Notes: generated by a model from the sequence alone, not told the origin. DNA of 5,863 nt from an uncultured Alphaproteobacteria bacterium (GCA_937942205.1 CALDFO010000035.1:1-5863); one strand, 5' to 3'. Shown: positions 1 to 5,777, numbered from the stretch's first letter. Program-made: numbers and translations.

Positions 1-1235
1 GCGGCCAGCAGGTTCTGACCCTGAGCCTGATTCCCCGCTCCACCGGCGCCACCAACCGGGACGGCACGGCGGGCCTCAACCTCAAGGGCGAGGCGCTCCA
101 GGTGTTCCCCAACGCCGTCGCGGCGCTGGGCAACGATGCGGAACTGGGCTCGGCCATCGCCCGCAGCCTGACCGTCTACAACCAGCCCGGCCTGGCCTCC
201 AGCGGCATCAATATCGACGCCTCGCAGCAACAGGCGCAGATCGCTTTCTCGCAGTTCGCGCCCGATGTGTCGGGCGGGGCGCGCGACATCGCGGTGATGA
301 TCACCGACCAGGCCAGCGGCCCGGTGGCGGCGCGTCAGCGCCTGTTGCGGAGTTTCGCCAAGGTGCCCGGCGAAATGACCCTGTGGGGCGAGGAATTCTC
401 CGGCCATATCAACAACAAGGGCAAGATCGCCGGGTCCGGCAGCACCGTCCAGTACAAGGATCGCGGCTGGGGCTTCTCGCTGGGCGTGGACGCGGGCAGC
501 CCGCGCAACGGCTGGTATGGCGCCGCCTTCACCTTCTACACGGGCGATGTCTCCCAGGTGCAGCCGCGCCTGACCAAGACCGAGACCGAATGGTTCATGC
601 TGACCGGCTATTCGCACTGGCAGGGCCGCAAGGTCTTTGTCGATAGCCAGCTGGCGGTCGCCTATGGCGATTTCACGGGTAATCGCGGCATCAATATCGG
701 CGGTGTGTTCCGCAATGCCACCAGCAAGCGCGCCAGCCAGATGGTGGCGCTGGGCGGCAAGATGGGCGTGATGCTGAAGTCCTTCGGCATCGACATGGAT
801 CCCTATGCCAGCCTGGATGGCCTGACCATGCGCGAGGAGGGCTATACCGAGGCCAATGGCGGCCCCGGCTTCAACCTGCAGGTCGCGCCCTATTATGCCA
901 GCAGCCTGCGGACCGCGCTGGGCGCCGATTTCAAGACCGGGGTCAATCTCTGGGGCATCGAACTGTCGCCCGAGGCGCGGGTCGGTTACCGCTATGACCT
1001 GATGCACCAGGCCGTCAAGGTGAAGGCGGCTTTCGCCAGCACCGGCGGCACCGGCACGGTGGGCAACACCATGACCTTTGTCGGCCCCGACCCGGACAGC
1101 GGCAATGCCATCCTGGGCCTGGGCCTGGGCGCCAGCACCGACACCTGGCAGCTGGGCGTGCGCTATGACTGGATCCGCGGCAACAACGGTTCGACCACGC
1201 AGGTCGGCACTTTCACGGTGCTCGGAAGAATCTAG
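1..1235 (+). CDS. Autotransporter, C-terminal part with outer-membrane beta-barrel domain (5' end outside window)
   Basis: The reading frame is open from base 3 to the TAG at 1233-1235, giving 410 visible residues. The gene begins upstream of the window; the in-frame GTG at 102 has no special claim to be the start. The first ~110 residues look like the end of a passenger/linker region, with a segment reading SQFAPDVSGGARDIAV followed by TDQASGPVAARQRLL, which I recognise from alphaproteobacterial autotransporters. The remaining ~280 residues have the alternating polar/aromatic strands, glycines and WG/YG turns of an autotransporter barrel (for example WGFSLGVDAG, GYSHWQGRKVFVDSQLAVAYG, SPEARVGYRYDL). 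Such barrels insert in the outer membrane and bring the passenger to the cell surface. The protein ends in TVLGRI rather than the classical terminal Phe. The passenger's role cannot be judged because it is not in the window. A terminator follows 27 bases after the stop. Confidence 0.88.
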   Translation, partial: GQQVLTLSLIPRSTGATNRDGTAGLNLKGEALQVFPNAVAALGNDAELGSAIARSLTVYNQPGLASSGINIDASQQQAQIAFSQFAPDVSGGARDIAVMITDQASGPVAARQRLLRSFAKVPGEMTLWGEEFSGHINNKGKIAGSGSTVQYKDRGWGFSLGVDAGSPRNGWYGAAFTFYTGDVSQVQPRLTKTETEWFMLTGYSHWQGRKVFVDSQLAVAYGDFTGNRGINIGGVFRNATSKRASQMVALGGKMGVMLKSFGIDMDPYASLDGLTMREEGYTEANGGPGFNLQVAPYYASSLRTALGADFKTGVNLWGIELSPEARVGYRYDLMHQAVKVKAAFASTGGTGTVGNTMTFVGPDPDSGNAILGLGLGASTDTWQLGVRYDWIRGNNGSTTQVGTFTVLGRI

Positions 1236-1261
1236 CGCGCTGTTTCATGGGTTCCTGAAAT

Positions 1262-1292
1262 AAAAAACCCCGCCGGTGACGGCGGGGTTTTT
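1262..1292. terminator. Bidirectional intrinsic terminator between convergent genes
   Basis: An 8-bp GC stem (CCCCGCCG at 1268-1275 with CGGCGGGG at 1280-1287) closes a four-base loop GTGA, which fits the GNRA tetraloop pattern. Six A residues lie on the left and five T residues on the right, so either strand gives a GC hairpin followed by a U-tract. It lies between the stop of the autotransporter gene (1235) and the stop of gloA (1296, minus strand), and would serve both. Confidence 0.93.
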
Positions 1293-1295
1293 GTT

Positions 1296-1754
1296 TCACC
1301 AGCTGCCGGTGTTGGGCATGGAGGCCCAGGGCTCGCGCGGCGGCAGGCTGCCTTCCTGCAGAAGTTCTATGGAGATGCCGTCGGGCGAGCGGATGAAGGC
1401 CATGTGCCCGTCGCGCGGCGGCCGGTTGATGGTGACGCCCGCCGCCATCAGCTTCTCGCACAGCGCATAGATATCGGGCACGCGATAGGCGAGATGGCCG
1501 AAATTGCGCCCGCCCGCATAGTCTTTCTCGTCCCAGTTATAGGTCAGTTCGATCGCCGGGCTTTCGGACGCGAGTGCGGTGTCGCCTTCCGCCGCGATGC
1601 GCCGCGCATCGTCGGGTGTGGCCAGGAAAACCAGCGTGAACCGGCCCTTTTCGTTTTCCATGCGCCGGACTTCCACCAGTCCCAGCTTGTTGCAGTAGAA
1701 GTCCAGTGACGCATCCAGGTCCGAGACGCGCAGCATGGTGTGAAGATATCGCAT
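1296..1754 (-). CDS. gloA: Lactoylglutathione lyase (glyoxalase I)
   Basis: The gene encodes a 152-residue cytosolic metalloenzyme that isomerises the hemithioacetal of methylglyoxal and glutathione to S-lactoylglutathione, the first step of methylglyoxal detoxification. The N-terminus [20 protein letters not shown] matches the family closely. The four metal ligands of the Escherichia coli enzyme have clear counterparts: His5, Glu69 (in IELTYNW), His87 (in FGHLAYRV) and Glu130 (in GISIELL). The [10 protein letters not shown] segment is the alphaproteobacterial variant of this part, and a short tail ending in NTGSW follows. The ATG at 1754 is chosen because homology begins there and an AAGGA (1761-1765) lies 6 bases upstream. 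The frame is open further upstream to a TTG at 1982, but that stretch has no family resemblance. The gene is convergent with the autotransporter and divergent from tonB. It appears intact and monocistronic. Whether the enzyme prefers Ni or Zn cannot be told reliably here. Confidence 0.96.
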   Translation of the reverse strand: MRYLHTMLRVSDLDASLDFYCNKLGLVEVRRMENEKGRFTLVFLATPDDARRIAAEGDTALASESPAIELTYNWDEKDYAGGRNFGHLAYRVPDIYALCEKLMAAGVTINRPPRDGHMAFIRSPDGISIELLQEGSLPPREPWASMPNTGSW

Positions 1755-1793
1755 TGGCCGTCCTTGTTCGTTTGTCGCAAGAATCCTCGGGCG

Positions 1794-1822
1794 ATATAAC
1801 GCGCCCGGCGCGCCCCTGTCCG
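1794..1822 (-). promoter_or_regulatory. Weak candidate promoter for gloA
   Basis: Read on the minus strand, CGGACA (1822-1817) and TTATAT (1799-1794) are separated by 17 bases, about 40 bases upstream of the gloA start. The -35 element keeps GACA of the consensus; the -10 element is poor. An AT-rich patch (AAAATTTTT, near 1836-1844) lies just upstream. Spacing and position are reasonable, but the match is weak and this is an inference only. Confidence 0.25.
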
Positions 1823-2013
1823 CCCCTGCCTGCTGAAAAATTTTGCCGCCCCGGACCGTGGTGTCGCAGCGCCCCGGTGCGCCGGAACCTGGCGGACGCT
1901 GGCGGTTCGGGGCCCCCCGCCGATGGGCTGTTTGCGGGATGCGAGAAGGCCAAAGCGTCTGCGGAAGAAACTGATTTTCCAAATCATGCCAAGGCTTAAG
2001 CTGTGGGCCGATT

Positions 2014-2048
2014 TATGCTGCATTTGCGAATTGTGCAGATGCAGCATA
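2014..2048 (+). promoter_or_regulatory. Strong hairpin/palindrome upstream of tonB, possible operator or RNA structure
   Basis: TATGCTGCAT (2014-2023) is perfectly complementary to ATGCAGCATA (2039-2048). Inside it, TTGCG (2024-2028) can pair with TGCAG (2034-2038) with two G-U pairs, leaving the loop AATTG. The result is a 15-bp stem in the plus-strand RNA; on the minus-strand RNA the two wobble pairs would be A-C mismatches. No U-tract follows, so it is not an ordinary terminator. As DNA it is a near-perfect dyad of the type bound by dimeric regulators. An iron-responsive regulator would suit a tonB cluster, but I cannot match it confidently to a known box. Confidence 0.55.
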
Positions 2049-2135
2049 GCGCTCATTCGCGGCCGGAAATCCGCGCTGTCGTTTCACCGTCATGAGATGA
2101 TGAGAGGGGCGTGTAAACCCTGCCGCTGATGCCTC

Positions 2136-2164
2136 TTGCAAAGAGTAAAAGCGGTTGCTTTAAG
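2136..2164 (+). promoter_or_regulatory. Candidate sigma-70-type promoter for the tonB operon
   Basis: TTGCAA (2136-2141) and TTTAAG (2159-2164) lie 17 bases apart, each matching 4 of 6 consensus positions. Transcription would start near 2171 and leave a leader of about 110 bases before the tonB start. The stronger palindrome at 2014-2048 lies about 90 bases upstream of the -35 element. This is supported by pattern and position only. Confidence 0.33.
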
Positions 2165-2278
2165 GGCGAGCCCAGCGCCACTGATCGGGCGTCAGTCGGG
2201 TAATGAAGAACTTAAAGGTCAAATGGTTTGCCGGCCCAGGCGCAGCCGCGTTGGGTTTTTCTGTCTGAGTGAGAGCGC

Positions 2279-2911
2279 ATGGAACGTCCAAATCATCTGC
2301 ATGTCGAAAAGGCTAATGCCACCAGCAGGGTGACGGGTCTCGTCATCGTTGTCGGAATTCACGTCGCCGCCATTGCCGGTCTTGTCGTCGCGCTGAACCA
2401 GGGCGCGATCATGGAACAGCTTCAGGACATCAAGGCGTCGGTTGAAGACAGCGCGCCGCCGCCCAAGGCGCCGCCGCCGCCGCCGCCGGATCTGGTGAAG
2501 CCGCCGCCGCCGGTCGCCATCGTGCCGGATTTCACCATCGCCACCGCCGCGCCGCCGCCGTCGGTGACCACCGCGCCCAAGCCGCCGCCGGCCCCGCCGC
2601 CCGCCGCGCCGTCCGCGCCGTCCAACACCCGGCTGGAGCCGATCCGCAGCACCTTCACGCTGCCGCCCTATCCGGATATCTCCAAGCGCCTGAACGAGCA
2701 GGGCACCACCGTGCTGAAGCTGCTGATCGGCACCGACGGCCGCATCAAGGATGCCTCCGTCCAGACCAGTTCCGGCTCGGAGCGCCTGGATCAGGCCGCG
2801 GTGGACTGGGTCAAGGCCCGCTATCGCTATCGTCCGCCGACCGAGGCCGGCAATCCGGTTGAAGCCCAGACCTTGCTGCGCATCGTCTGGAACCTCAAAG
2901 ACGCCCGCTAA
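2279..2911 (+). CDS. tonB: Energy transducer TonB
   Basis: This 210-residue protein carries energy from the ExbB-ExbD motor across the periplasm to TonB-dependent outer-membrane receptors. It has a short cytoplasmic N-terminus, one membrane anchor at about residues 18-39 containing His28 (the likely counterpart of the functional transmembrane His of E. coli TonB), a proline-rich periplasmic spacer at about 60-114, and a C-terminal TonB domain at about 125-208. In the last domain the expected YP (131-132), GTDGRIKDASVQTSSG and LDQAAVDWV stretches are visible. The spacer is made of poly-Pro/Ala runs rather than the EP/KP repeats of the enteric protein. The ATG at 2279 sits directly before the anchor segment. 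Its Shine-Dalgarno is poor (GAGTGAGAG just upstream), unlike the good sites of exbB and exbD. It is the first gene of the cluster, 40 bases ahead of exbB. Confidence 0.95.
   Translation: MERPNHLHVEKANATSRVTGLVIVVGIHVAAIAGLVVALNQGAIMEQLQDIKASVEDSAPPPKAPPPPPPDLVKPPPPVAIVPDFTIATAAPPPSVTTAPKPPPAPPPAAPSAPSNTRLEPIRSTFTLPPYPDISKRLNEQGTTVLKLLIGTDGRIKDASVQTSSGSERLDQAAVDWVKARYRYRPPTEAGNPVEAQTLLRIVWNLKDAR
2456..2620 (+). repeat. CCG-rich low-complexity tract encoding the TonB proline spacer
   Basis: Runs of CCG codons, up to five or six in a row, encode the poly-proline stretches of TonB. Short uninterrupted triplet runs of this kind can change length by replication slippage without shifting the frame, so the spacer length may vary among relatives. 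The tract also creates a stop-free antisense frame (2422-2658, minus) that is not a gene. Confidence 0.7.
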
Positions 2912-2951
2912 TCTGTTTTCGTAATTTTTCGCTTATCCACGGAGTAGACCA

Positions 2952-3788
2952 ATGAACTTCAAGAAACTGACGATCGCTGCCGCCATCGTCGCCATGACCA
3001 GCCTGAGCGCCGTTGCTCCGGTTTATGCCCAGGACGCGGCTGCTCCGGCTGCCCAGGAAGCTGCTCCGGCCGCCGCGCCGGCTGCTCCGGCCGCTCCGTC
3101 GGACGCCGCCAAGGCCGAAGCCGCCGCCGCGGCCGCCGAACCCGCCTCCTCGCCCTACGGCGTCGAGCATATGTGGGTCGAAGGCAACTTCGTCTCGCGC
3201 ACCATCCTCATCGTTCTGGTCATCATGTCGGCCGGTTCCTGGTACATCTTCTTCACCCGCTGGATCGACCAGCAGCGCGTTCTGGGCCAGGCCAAGGCCG
3301 TGGAAAAGAAGTTCTGGACCTCCGCCACCCTGAATGAGGGCGTGGAGAAGCTGCCGAAGAACTCCGTGTTCCGCGGTATCGCCGAAGCCGGCATGAAGGC
3401 TTCCACCGGCGGCACCACCCTGGTGGGCCTGAACGACTGGATCGGCATGACCCTGACCCGTCAGCTGGAAGACGCCAACTCGCGTATGCAGGGCGGCATC
3501 TCCTTCCTGGGTTCGGTCGGTTCGGTTTCGCCGTTCGTCGGTCTGCTCGGCACCGTCATGGGCATCCTGAACGCGCTGATCGGTATCGGCGTCGCCGGTC
3601 AGGCCTCGATCGACAAGGTTGCCGGCCCGGTCGGTGAAGCGCTGATCATGACCGCCATCGGTCTGATGGTCGCGGTTCCGGCGGTGCTCTGCTACAACTA
3701 CCTGGTCCGTCGCAACAAGATCATCGCCGAAAAGCTGCGCGCTTTCGCGGGCGACCTGCAGGCCTATCTCATCAGCAAGAGCAAGTAA
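2952..3788 (+). CDS. exbB: ExbB, MotA/TolQ/ExbB-family proton channel protein, with cleavable N-terminal signal
   Basis: ExbB forms the inner-membrane pentamer that, with ExbD, uses proton flow to drive TonB. The 278-residue product begins with a signal-peptide-like segment (residues 1-26, probable cleavage after VYA). A disordered Ala/Pro stretch follows at about 27-68, which would be periplasmic. The family domain comes next, with membrane segments at about 82-101, 183-210 and 228-250. The diagnostic GLLGTVMGI (197-205) and the third-helix motif EALIMTAIGLMVAVPAV (229-245) carry the conserved Thr234, Glu229 and Pro243. A GGAG (2941-2944) lies 7 bases before the ATG. The extended N-terminus is known from other long ExbB proteins and is absent in the shorter enteric form. 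The gene lies between tonB and exbD with 40- and 32-base gaps, fitting one transcript. TolQ is the alternative, but the presence of tonB and exbD favours ExbB. Confidence 0.95.
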   Translation: MNFKKLTIAAAIVAMTSLSAVAPVYAQDAAAPAAQEAAPAAAPAAPAAPSDAAKAEAAAAAAEPASSPYGVEHMWVEGNFVSRTILIVLVIMSAGSWYIFFTRWIDQQRVLGQAKAVEKKFWTSATLNEGVEKLPKNSVFRGIAEAGMKASTGGTTLVGLNDWIGMTLTRQLEDANSRMQGGISFLGSVGSVSPFVGLLGTVMGILNALIGIGVAGQASIDKVAGPVGEALIMTAIGLMVAVPAVLCYNYLVRRNKIIAEKLRAFAGDLQAYLISKSK

Positions 3789-3820
3789 GGCTCGGATAGC
3801 GCCTTTACGGAGAGTTAGTC

Positions 3821-4276
3821 ATGGCCGTTGACGTCCAGAAAGCGATCGAGCACGAGGAAGACGAACTGAACGTCTCCATCAACACGACCCCCTTGGTGGA
3901 CGTGATGCTGGTGATGCTCATCATCTTCCTCGTCACCATCCCGGTGATCGTGAAGACGGTGCCTCTGGAGCTCCCGACCTATCGCAATATCGTTACGGTG
4001 ACGAAGCCGGAAAATATCGTGATCGCGGTCGATGCCGACGAGAACACCTACTACAACAATGTGCCTGTGGATCAGCAGACGATGCGCGCGAACTTCGTCG
4101 ACGCCCTGAAAAGGGCCGTCGCCGAAGGGAAGGCGTTCCCCGAAGTGCATATCCGCGGTGACAAGGGCGTGCGTTTCGAGGCGATCGGCCGCGTGATCCT
4201 GGCCTGTCAGCAGGCCGGTATCCAGAAGGTCGGCTTCATCACGGAACCGCACAATCTTGACGCCAACAGCTACTAA
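3821..4276 (+). CDS. exbD: ExbD, first copy (biopolymer transport protein)
   Basis: This 151-residue single-pass inner-membrane protein is the partner of ExbB in the proton-driven motor. It has a short acidic cytoplasmic N-terminus, a membrane helix at about 25-46 beginning NTTPLVDVMLVMLIIFLV, and a periplasmic domain of about 100 residues. Asp27 occupies the position of the essential membrane Asp of E. coli ExbD, so the channel residue is intact. The GGAGAG at 3809-3814 lies 6 bases ahead of the ATG, which settles the start. The periplasmic part includes FVDALKRAV and the late IQKVGFITEP strand typical of ExbD/TolR. It is followed after 31 bases by a second, different ExbD. The two copies share the membrane segment but differ clearly in the periplasmic domain, so this is not a recent duplication. 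Confidence 0.95.
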   Translation: MAVDVQKAIEHEEDELNVSINTTPLVDVMLVMLIIFLVTIPVIVKTVPLELPTYRNIVTVTKPENIVIAVDADENTYYNNVPVDQQTMRANFVDALKRAVAEGKAFPEVHIRGDKGVRFEAIGRVILACQQAGIQKVGFITEPHNLDANSY

Positions 4277-4307
4277 GCTCTGGCGTTCAGCAAGAAGGTA
4301 ACACCCC

Positions 4308-4721
4308 ATGGCAATGTCAACGTCGACCGCCGACGGCGAAGTAATGGTGGAGATGAACACCACGCCGCTCATTGACGTGATGCTCGTTCTCCTGACTCTC
4401 CTGATCATTACCCTGCCGATCCAGACCCACGCGGTGAAGCTCGACATGCCCGCGCCCAACTCGACCCCGCCGACGGTGATCCCGGAGACGGTGGAGCTGG
4501 GCGTGGACTTCGACGGCACCATTACCTGGAATGGCGTCGTGGTGGACCGGGCGACGATGGATGCCTATTTCGTGGATGCGTCCAAGAAGGATCCGCAGCC
4601 CGAAATCCACGTCACCCCGAACCGTCTGGCCAAGTATGACGCGGTCGCCCGCGTGCTGGCGGACGCCCAGCGTCTGGGCGCCACCCATATTGGCTTCACG
4701 GGTATTGACCAGTATAATTAG
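4308..4721 (+). CDS. exbD2: ExbD, second copy (ExbD2-type)
   Basis: A 137-residue ExbD/TolR-family protein with a membrane helix at about 20-40 that starts NTTPLIDVMLVLLTLLII. Asp23 is the conserved channel aspartate. The periplasmic domain (about 45-137) contains TVELGVDFDGTITWNG and ends ATHIGFTGIDQYN. An AGAAGG (4293-4298) lies 9 bases before the ATG at 4308; Met3 (4314) is a possible alternative start. Clusters with two exbD genes after tonB-exbB are known, notably in Xanthomonas campestris, where exbD2 is not needed for iron import but affects the plant response. Whether this copy has a comparable specialised role is inference. The gene is the last of the tight group: a hairpin begins at its stop codon and a terminator follows within 60 bases. 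Confidence 0.93.
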   Translation: MAMSTSTADGEVMVEMNTTPLIDVMLVLLTLLIITLPIQTHAVKLDMPAPNSTPPTVIPETVELGVDFDGTITWNGVVVDRATMDAYFVDASKKDPQPEIHVTPNRLAKYDAVARVLADAQRLGATHIGFTGIDQYN

Positions 4722-4739
4722 GCTGTGAGGGTCACAGCC
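4721..4739 (+). repeat. Short inverted repeat at the exbD2 stop codon
   Basis: GGCTGTGA (4721-4728) pairs perfectly with TCACAGCC (4732-4739) around a GGG loop. The arm begins at the last base of the exbD2 stop codon. No T-run follows, so it is not itself a terminator. It could protect the 3' end of the tonB-exbBD transcript against exonucleases or help the terminator next to it. Confidence 0.6.
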
Positions 4740-4747
4740 GCGGGATC

Positions 4748-4777
4748 AAAAGCGTGCGGCGTCCCCGCACGCTTTTT
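4748..4777 (+). terminator. Intrinsic terminator after exbD2
   Basis: GCGTGCGG (4752-4759) pairs with CCGCACGC (4765-4772). The stem is extended by AAAA (4748-4751) against TTTT (4773-4776), with five T residues in all and a loop of CGTCC. This is a textbook rho-independent structure. Because of the A-run on its left it could also work for leftward transcription. It ends only 34 bases before the start of the TPR gene. Confidence 0.92.
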
Positions 4778-4811
4778 CCCTTTCTAGTGATGACGCGAAA
4801 GAGGTCTTGTT

Positions 4812-5639
4812 ATGACTGCGAGTAAACTGCATTCCGCCCTGACGGCGGTTTTCCTCGGCGCCGCTTCGGCTGCTTCGGCCGCTCTGGTGATGGCCGCGCC
4901 GGCTCAGGCGCAGGCCACGGTCAGCCCGCGCGTCGGCGCCGCGCTGACGGAAGCCCGCAGTCTGGCCAATGCCAAGAATTACAAGGGCGCGCTGGCCAAG
5001 ATCGCCGAGGCCGAGGCCGTTCCGGGCCGTACCGCCGACGATAACCGCATCATCGCCCAGATGAAGCAGGCGATCGGCGTGATGTCGGGCGACGCCGCGC
5101 TGGGTGGCACCGCCGGTCTCAAGGCCAAGTTCGCCAACGATTATAACGCCCGCAAGTACAAGGATGTGATCGCCGGCGGCGAGGCCCTGCGCAAGGCGGG
5201 CGCTCTGGACGGCGCGTCCAGCCAGGTGGTGGCCCAGGCCTATTACCTGTCGGGCGATTTCGCCGGTTGCCAGCGCTATATCCGCGCCAATTTCGGCATG
5301 AATGCGGGTGACGCCACCCTGGAACTGCTGATGCGCTGCGCCTATGAAACCGGCGACGACGCCACCCAGCGCCAGGCGCTGGAGACCCTGGTGTCGCGCG
5401 GCGGCAAGGCCGAGCACTGGAAGGGCCTGCTGCGTCTGGCCGAGCGGTCGCGCGGCCTGTCCGACCACAACACGCTCGATATCAACCGCATGCGTCTTCT
5501 GACCAACAATATCACCACCAAGGACGAGTACACCCTGCTCGCGCAGCTCGCGCTGCAGCTCGGCTTCGCCGCCGAGGCCAAGTCGGTGCTGGAAAAGGGC
5601 CAGGCCGCCAAGGTGCTGACCGATGACCGCACCCATGCG
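4812..5639 (+). CDS. Exported TPR-like protein linked to the TonB cluster, 3' end lost at a sequence join
   Basis: About 274 residues are credible. A signal peptide occupies residues 1-33/35 (hydrophobic core, Ala-rich, ending AQAQA), so the protein should be periplasmic. The helical remainder looks like degenerate TPR repeats, for example EARSLANAKNYKGALAKIAE (47-66), YNARKYKDVIAGGEALRKAG (111-130), QVVAQAYYLSGDFAGCQRYI (138-157) and YTLLAQLALQLGFAAEAKSV (240-259). Cys153 and Cys176 are the only cysteines in that part. AGAGG (4800-4804) stands 7 bases before the ATG. I recognise the type as the TPR protein that follows tonB-exbB-exbD-exbD in Caulobacterales and relatives, usually about 400 residues or more; its biochemical role is not known to me. 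Resemblance ends near residue 274 (...VLTDDRT). Beyond that the frame stays open to the window end but is antisense to plsC and fur, so those residues should not be believed. Confidence 0.85.
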
Positions 5640-5642
5640 GTG
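5634..5642. other. Breakpoint joining two truncated genes head to head
   Basis: To the left is the interior of the TPR gene on the plus strand; to the right is the interior of plsC on the minus strand. Both genes keep their 5' parts and lose their 3' parts at this point. The exact base is uncertain by a few positions, since CATGCGGTGATAG can be read partly as either gene. No insertion sequence, long repeat or attachment-site-like duplication is visible. Either a real inversion or a chimeric join from assembly or amplification would give this picture. Confidence 0.82.
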
Positions 5643-5777
5643 ATAGAAATGCGGAAAGGCGCGGGCGGCGCGTGGCCAAAGGCGCAGCAGCAGCCATTGC
5701 ACCGGCATGCCGAGCAGCGTGACGGCAAGGAAGGCCGCGAGAATAACGGCGGCGCGCAGGCTCGCCATCGTCGGCAT
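5640..5777 (-). CDS. PlsC-type 1-acyl-sn-glycerol-3-phosphate acyltransferase, N-terminal fragment
   Basis: The first ~46 residues from the ATG at 5777 show the membrane-anchoring start of a PlsC-family acyltransferase, which in phospholipid synthesis adds the second acyl chain to make phosphatidic acid. A hydrophobic helix (about residues 9-31, including LLGMPVQWLLLRL) leads into WPRAARAFPHFYHR, the short basic/aromatic stretch that comes before the catalytic domain in alphaproteobacterial members. The catalytic HX4D motif is absent because the gene is cut near 5640. The minus-strand frame runs on to 4746, but that part is the reverse of the TPR gene and not PlsC. The start overlaps the fur stop by one base (TGATG), which indicates translational coupling. 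An alternative ATG is Met4. The fur-plsC order is common in alphaproteobacteria. Confidence 0.78.

Larger units (their letters stand above)
1755..2278. other. 524-base non-coding region between divergent gloA and tonB
   Basis: No convincing gene was found here on either strand. Open frames exist but have no start context, no recognisable protein pattern, and overlap each other. The left part (1755-1975) is GC-rich and includes a short direct repeat CTGGCGG at both sides of a 3-base spacer near 1889-1905. The right part is more AT-rich and contains the palindrome at 2014-2048 and a possible tonB promoter at 2136-2164. It is long compared with the other gaps in the window, so it probably holds the control sites for both flanking genes. 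Confidence 0.6.

Noticed and set aside
1885..1920. tRNA-like T-arm impression from GGTTCGGG and the nearby GAACC inverted repeat
   Set aside because: No acceptor stem, anticodon arm or CCA-compatible cloverleaf can be drawn around it.
1755..1982. N-terminal extension of gloA to a TTG at 1982 (76 extra residues)
   Set aside because: The extension is Arg/Pro/Gly-rich with no family resemblance. The ATG at 1754 has an AAGGA at good distance and starts exactly where GloA homology begins.
1923..2333. Two plus-strand open frames in the gloA-tonB gap (1923-2129 and 2136-2333)
   Set aside because: No ribosome binding sites and no recognisable composition; the second starts at TTG and runs into tonB in another frame.
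2456..2620. CCG repeat tract as a CRISPR or structured repeat array
   Set aside because: It is simple codon repetition for proline in the TonB spacer, with no repeat-spacer periodicity.
3815..4522. 235-codon minus-strand open frame over exbD1 and exbD2
   Set aside because: It is an antisense shadow of two clear genes, rich in His/Asp from reversed Val/Ile codons, and crosses the gap between them with no protein pattern.
4721..4739. CRP/FNR-like site suggested by TGTGA and TCACA
   Set aside because: The half-sites are separated by 3 bases instead of 6, and the repeat begins at a stop codon right before a terminator, so a transcript-end hairpin is more likely.
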